This document shows, piece after piece, positions 60,864 through 64,000 of a stretch of 64,000 nt of DNA. Origin of the DNA: Aristolochia californica (lineage: Eukaryota > Streptophyta > Magnoliopsida > Piperales > Aristolochiaceae); NCBI GenBank assembly GCA_029961685.1, contig JARWKL010000010.1:620001-684000 (forward strand), written 5' to 3'. The notes beneath the pieces were generated by a model. That model searched no databases, was not told where the DNA came from, and saw nothing but the letters and a program-made list of their open reading frames with translations. Each line of letters begins with the position of its first letter. The stretch's first letter is position 1. Made by a program: the position numbers and the translations under genes.

Positions 60864-61184
60864 ATGGACGCTCTCTTTCTCTTTCATTCTCATCTCGTCG
60901 TTTGCAAGGCGTTTCCTGAAAGGACGAAATGGCATCAAAGGGAGCTTCAACTTCAGAGCAGCCTGCAAAAGAAGGCTCTCGTTCAGTCTTTTATGCCTTG
61001 GACGAGGCCAAAACAGAATTATACCACTTCAAGGCAGTGCTCATTGCTGGAATGGGTTTCTTCACCGATGCCTACGATCTCTTTTGCATCTCTGCTGTTG
61101 CTAAACTTATCGGTCGCATATACTATTACGATGCTTCAACAAAGAAGCCAGGGACACTTCCAGATCATGTCAACAATGCTATAA
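60864..61184 (+). other. Upstream ORF overlapping the PHT1 start
   Basis: ATG in CCCATGG context 65 nt before the PHT1 ATG, in another frame, running 106 codons and 256 nt into the PHT1 coding sequence. It matters only if transcription starts upstream of 60,864. The PHT1 start has the better context (GAAATGGC, G at -3). Confidence 0.4.
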
Positions 61185-62551
61185 CCGGTGTAGCGTTGTG
61201 CGGGACCTTGGCAGGTCAACTCTTCTTTGGGTGGCTCGGAGATAAGCTTGGGCGGAAGAAGGTCTATGGGATCACCCTGGTCGCCATGGTTGGATGTGCA
61301 TTCCTCTCTGGGTTCTCTCTTGGCACTAGTAAAGAGAGCGTCGTTGCCAGTCTTTGTTTCTTTAGGTTTTGGCTGGGCTTTGGGATTGGCGGGGATTACC
61401 CTCTATCGGCCGTGATCATGTCGGAATATGCAAATCGAAAGACTCGTGGTGGCTTCATTGCTGCAGTCTTCGCAATGCAAGGGATTGGGATATTGGTTGC
61501 AGGCGTCTTCTCCATGCTGGTGGCAAAAATCTTCTTGATATCATTTCCAGCTCCTAAATTCGGTGAAGACCCAGTGCTCTCTACGCAACCTCAAGGCGAC
61601 TACGTATGGAGGATAATTCTCATGTTCGGTGCAATTCCTGCAATGTTGACCTACTATTGGCGATCAAAAATGCCAGAGACAGCAAGGTTTACTGCTTTAG
61701 TTGCCGGTAATCATCAAAAGGCAGTTGAGGACATGGGCAAAGTGCTTGATAGTAACTTCACCCTCACAAGCCAAACACCTGGTGTTGATTCTAGCAACTC
61801 ATATGGCTTCTTCTCCAAAGAGTTTCTTCGGAACCATGGCCTCCATCTTGTAGGCACCTCTGTTACATGGTTCTTGTTGGATATTGCCTTCTATTGGCAA
61901 AATCTCACTCAGAAAGACATATATCCTGCAACTGGCTTATTGCCAGGCGCAACCAAGATGAATGCCATTGAAGAGGTGTTCATGATATCTAAGGTCATGT
62001 TCCTTGTTGCCTTAGTTGCTACAGTTCCCGGATACTGGTTTACCGTGTTTTTTATCGATAAGATAGGTCGATTTCCAATTCAGCTGGGTGGATTCTTCTT
62101 CATGTCTCTTTTCATGGCTTTGATTGGATTCAGGTATACGAACCTTAGAGGCTATAAATGTGAGACATCTCCTACAGGCTTTTGTGGAGGGAATACAACA
62201 CTATTCATAGTCCTTTACGCACTAACATTCTTTTTCGCAAATTTTGGACCAAATAGTACTACATTTATTGTTCCGGCGGAGCTTTTTCCAGCAAGGTTCC
62301 GTTCAACTTGTCATGGGATCTCAGCAGCTGCAGGGAAGGCAGGAGCCATTTTTGCAGTATTTGTGGTCCAAACCTATGCTCTTCATGGAGATGAGAGCTT
62401 GATCAAGAAAGTCATGATTGGGCTTGCTATTGTAAACCTTATGGGATTCCTTTTCACTTTCTTAGTGCCAGAAACTAGAGGTAGGTCTTTAGAAGAAATT
62501 TCTGGGGAGACTGAAGCCATTGGAGACCACAAAGCCACAACGATGGTTTGA
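60929..62551 (+). CDS. PHT1: PHT1-family high-affinity inorganic phosphate transporter
   Basis: Proton-coupled phosphate importer of the plasma membrane, major facilitator superfamily, 540 aa, single exon with no break. TM1 has [16 protein letters not shown] (40-55). The loop [17 protein letters not shown] (98-114) is the MFS signature. The PHT1 signature is [20 protein letters not shown] (154-173), followed by [13 protein letters not shown] with Q184. TM7 carries [19 protein letters not shown] with D318, the conserved acidic residue. Then [15 protein letters not shown] (368-380), [20 protein letters not shown] (436-455) and [11 protein letters not shown] with K470. The tail [11 protein letters not shown] is typical. 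The central hydrophilic loop lies at about 245-300. Which PHT1 clade it belongs to, direct-uptake or mycorrhiza-linked, I cannot settle by eye. A P1BS site lies upstream. Confidence 0.96.
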   Translation: MASKGASTSEQPAKEGSRSVFYALDEAKTELYHFKAVLIAGMGFFTDAYDLFCISAVAKLIGRIYYYDASTKKPGTLPDHVNNAITGVALCGTLAGQLFFGWLGDKLGRKKVYGITLVAMVGCAFLSGFSLGTSKESVVASLCFFRFWLGFGIGGDYPLSAVIMSEYANRKTRGGFIAAVFAMQGIGILVAGVFSMLVAKIFLISFPAPKFGEDPVLSTQPQGDYVWRIILMFGAIPAMLTYYWRSKMPETARFTALVAGNHQKAVEDMGKVLDSNFTLTSQTPGVDSSNSYGFFSKEFLRNHGLHLVGTSVTWFLLDIAFYWQNLTQKDIYPATGLLPGATKMNAIEEVFMISKVMFLVALVATVPGYWFTVFFIDKIGRFPIQLGGFFFMSLFMALIGFRYTNLRGYKCETSPTGFCGGNTTLFIVLYALTFFFANFGPNSTTFIVPAELFPARFRSTCHGISAAAGKAGAIFAVFVVQTYALHGDESLIKKVMIGLAIVNLMGFLFTFLVPETRGRSLEEISGETEAIGDHKATTMV

Positions 62552-64000
62552 TCAATGTCTTGAATGACTGTTTCTTTTCTTTACACCTTCTCCTTTTCAT
62601 TTCACCATTCTTCTTTCATTGCCCTCCTCCAATGTTAGTGTTCCAACATTTGGAAAGAGGAAGGTGGTTTCTTCATTGTTAGTATTGTGTAATGTATTTC
62701 AGAATGTATTTCGTGACTGCACAATTGCCTCACAACTTGAAGAAATTGAGAGAGAAAATTCTTGGGGGAGATGGTATGCTTTCAGAAAAATCAATAACCT
62801 GATAATCAACTACATAACAGATGGAGGAATCTTTCATGAAAAAAACACAGATTTTTTTTTGTCATTTACAGAGACATAATCTTGGTAGATATGGAGGATG
62901 GAAGCTCCATTGATACATGGTTCTTTAAGTTTGGTACTTGGGCAGCATTCTGACAAACAGTGCCACACATACTACACCATGGACCCACATTTCTTAACAT
63001 CAACTGTTTCATCATTTTACAATCAAAAGGCAAAATGCAAGAAAGCAGTGAAGAGCTCTTCAATTTAGAGATCACCATATCATTGATGCAGAAAATACAA
63101 GTTACAATATGAGACCATCTCAAGACCAAGAAACAAGTTGTCTACTGGATTGATTGAGATGTGTGCACTGATAGGCAAGTGCTGAACTGAACCATATTCT
63201 CTCTGCATATTTAACTCCATTTATCTGCATTCCAGTCAAGAGACCATCTCCCTGTAGAACATCCCCCCCATAATTAACCAATGCAACTGCATTTTGTTTT
63301 TGAAATGAATGCAACTGCATTTTGTTAATAATTCATAAAGTTATTCTAAAACAATATAAAGACAGTACAAACCAGAATAAGAAAAGAATGCATTTTACAA
63401 TATCTTAGAAAATTTACCACAAACATATGAAAGTTGGCATTGGCATTGGAGGTGAGGGCTGTGACAGTAGAATGAAAAAGCCCTTTGGATTTCTGTTATC
63501 AGAAGTGGGACTAGAGATAATTCAAAATCATCTTGGGTTCAGGGGAAGCCACACTACTTGGCCTGAAATTTTAACACAATCTTACAGAACTAGGGGTGCC
63601 AGGATGATCAATGTGCATACTTATCATAAGCCAGGCAGAGTTCAGCATCCTCACCTATCAATTGAAAAAGGACCTAACACGCAGGTAAGACGGTATTAGA
63701 TGAAATATTCCACTCACTTCCTGGAGGCCAACATGCAATTTCAAAGGACTCAATTATCTTTTTAGTATTGATACCAAAGTTTCTCTTTTATTTTTCTGTT
63801 TTTAAAGAAAAGCCAACAAGTGTCTCTACCTTATACTAAATAGAAACAGAATTTCTATGAAAGGTTTACAATAGAAAACTACTACTAAGTTAATTAAACT
63901 GTCACGAATAGGCTTGCCCATGTAAGGAATTGGTATACCACATTATAGGCAAAGAATGCGAGAAAGAATAAATCTTTACTTTCCAACAAAAGCATGAATA
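62552..64000. other. PHT1 3' flank and unassigned sequence
   Basis: The transporter 3' UTR probably ends before 62,880. On the minus strand at about 63,120-63,262 a frame GDGLLTGMQINGVKYAERIW...stop follows a CTACAG acceptor-like site and might be a terminal exon of a gene to the right. I do not recognise it. No transposon identified here. Confidence 0.35.

Noticed and set aside
61423..61430. GAATATGC, a second P1BS match
   Set aside because: Lies within the PHT1 coding sequence; expected by chance.

Overview
This window is nuclear DNA of a flowering plant. The genes have many small exons joined by AT-rich introns with GT-AG borders, the proteins are plant-type, and plant LINE and LTR retroelements are frequent. 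I cannot name the species. No bacterial, organellar, CRISPR, rRNA or complete tRNA gene features were seen.

Layout. (1) 1-36,988, minus strand: the 5' eighteen coding exons of phosphatidylinositol 4-kinase alpha 1 (PI4K alpha 1). The gene runs off the left edge, so its kinase domain lies outside. It is swollen by transposons: an LTR element (511-3058), three solo or partial LTRs, several very small LTR retrotransposons (TRIM/SMART type) and over a dozen truncated LINE copies. One 8.6-kb intron carries a near full-length LINE that a second LINE has entered. (2) 36,989-39,462: a divergent intergenic region with a pair of G-boxes on the PI4K side and a perfect inverted repeat plus TATA box on the other. 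(3) 39,463-45,064, plus: translation initiation factor eIF2 beta in nine exons, 273 aa. (4) 46,192-47,516, minus: a small secreted or GPI-anchored DUF7731-type protein in four exons, 158 aa. (5) 49,314-54,795, minus: a small plant membrane protein in six exons, 133 aa, with a likely non-coding first exon near 57.4 kb. (6) 60,929-62,551, plus: an intronless PHT1 high-affinity phosphate transporter, 540 aa, with a PHR1-type P1BS site 196 bp upstream. (7) 62.6-64 kb: the transporter 3' flank, then sequence I cannot assign with confidence.

The genes are housekeeping or nutrient genes with no shared pathway. PI4K alpha 1 and eIF2 beta are divergently arranged, with about 2.5 kb between start codons, so they could share regulatory DNA.

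The most unusual content is in the repeats. At 59,171-59,793 a chain of 88-89-bp LTRs, separated by PBS- and PPT-bearing interiors of only 73-74 bp, is flanked by a perfect 5-bp target duplication. A 73-bp duplication inside the DUF7731 gene has produced a potential in-frame 39-nt mini-exon. A fragment of eIF2 beta exon 5 is duplicated in the next intron. All coordinates and splice sites were read by eye. The joined reading frames close in phase across every exon, which is the main support for the gene models.
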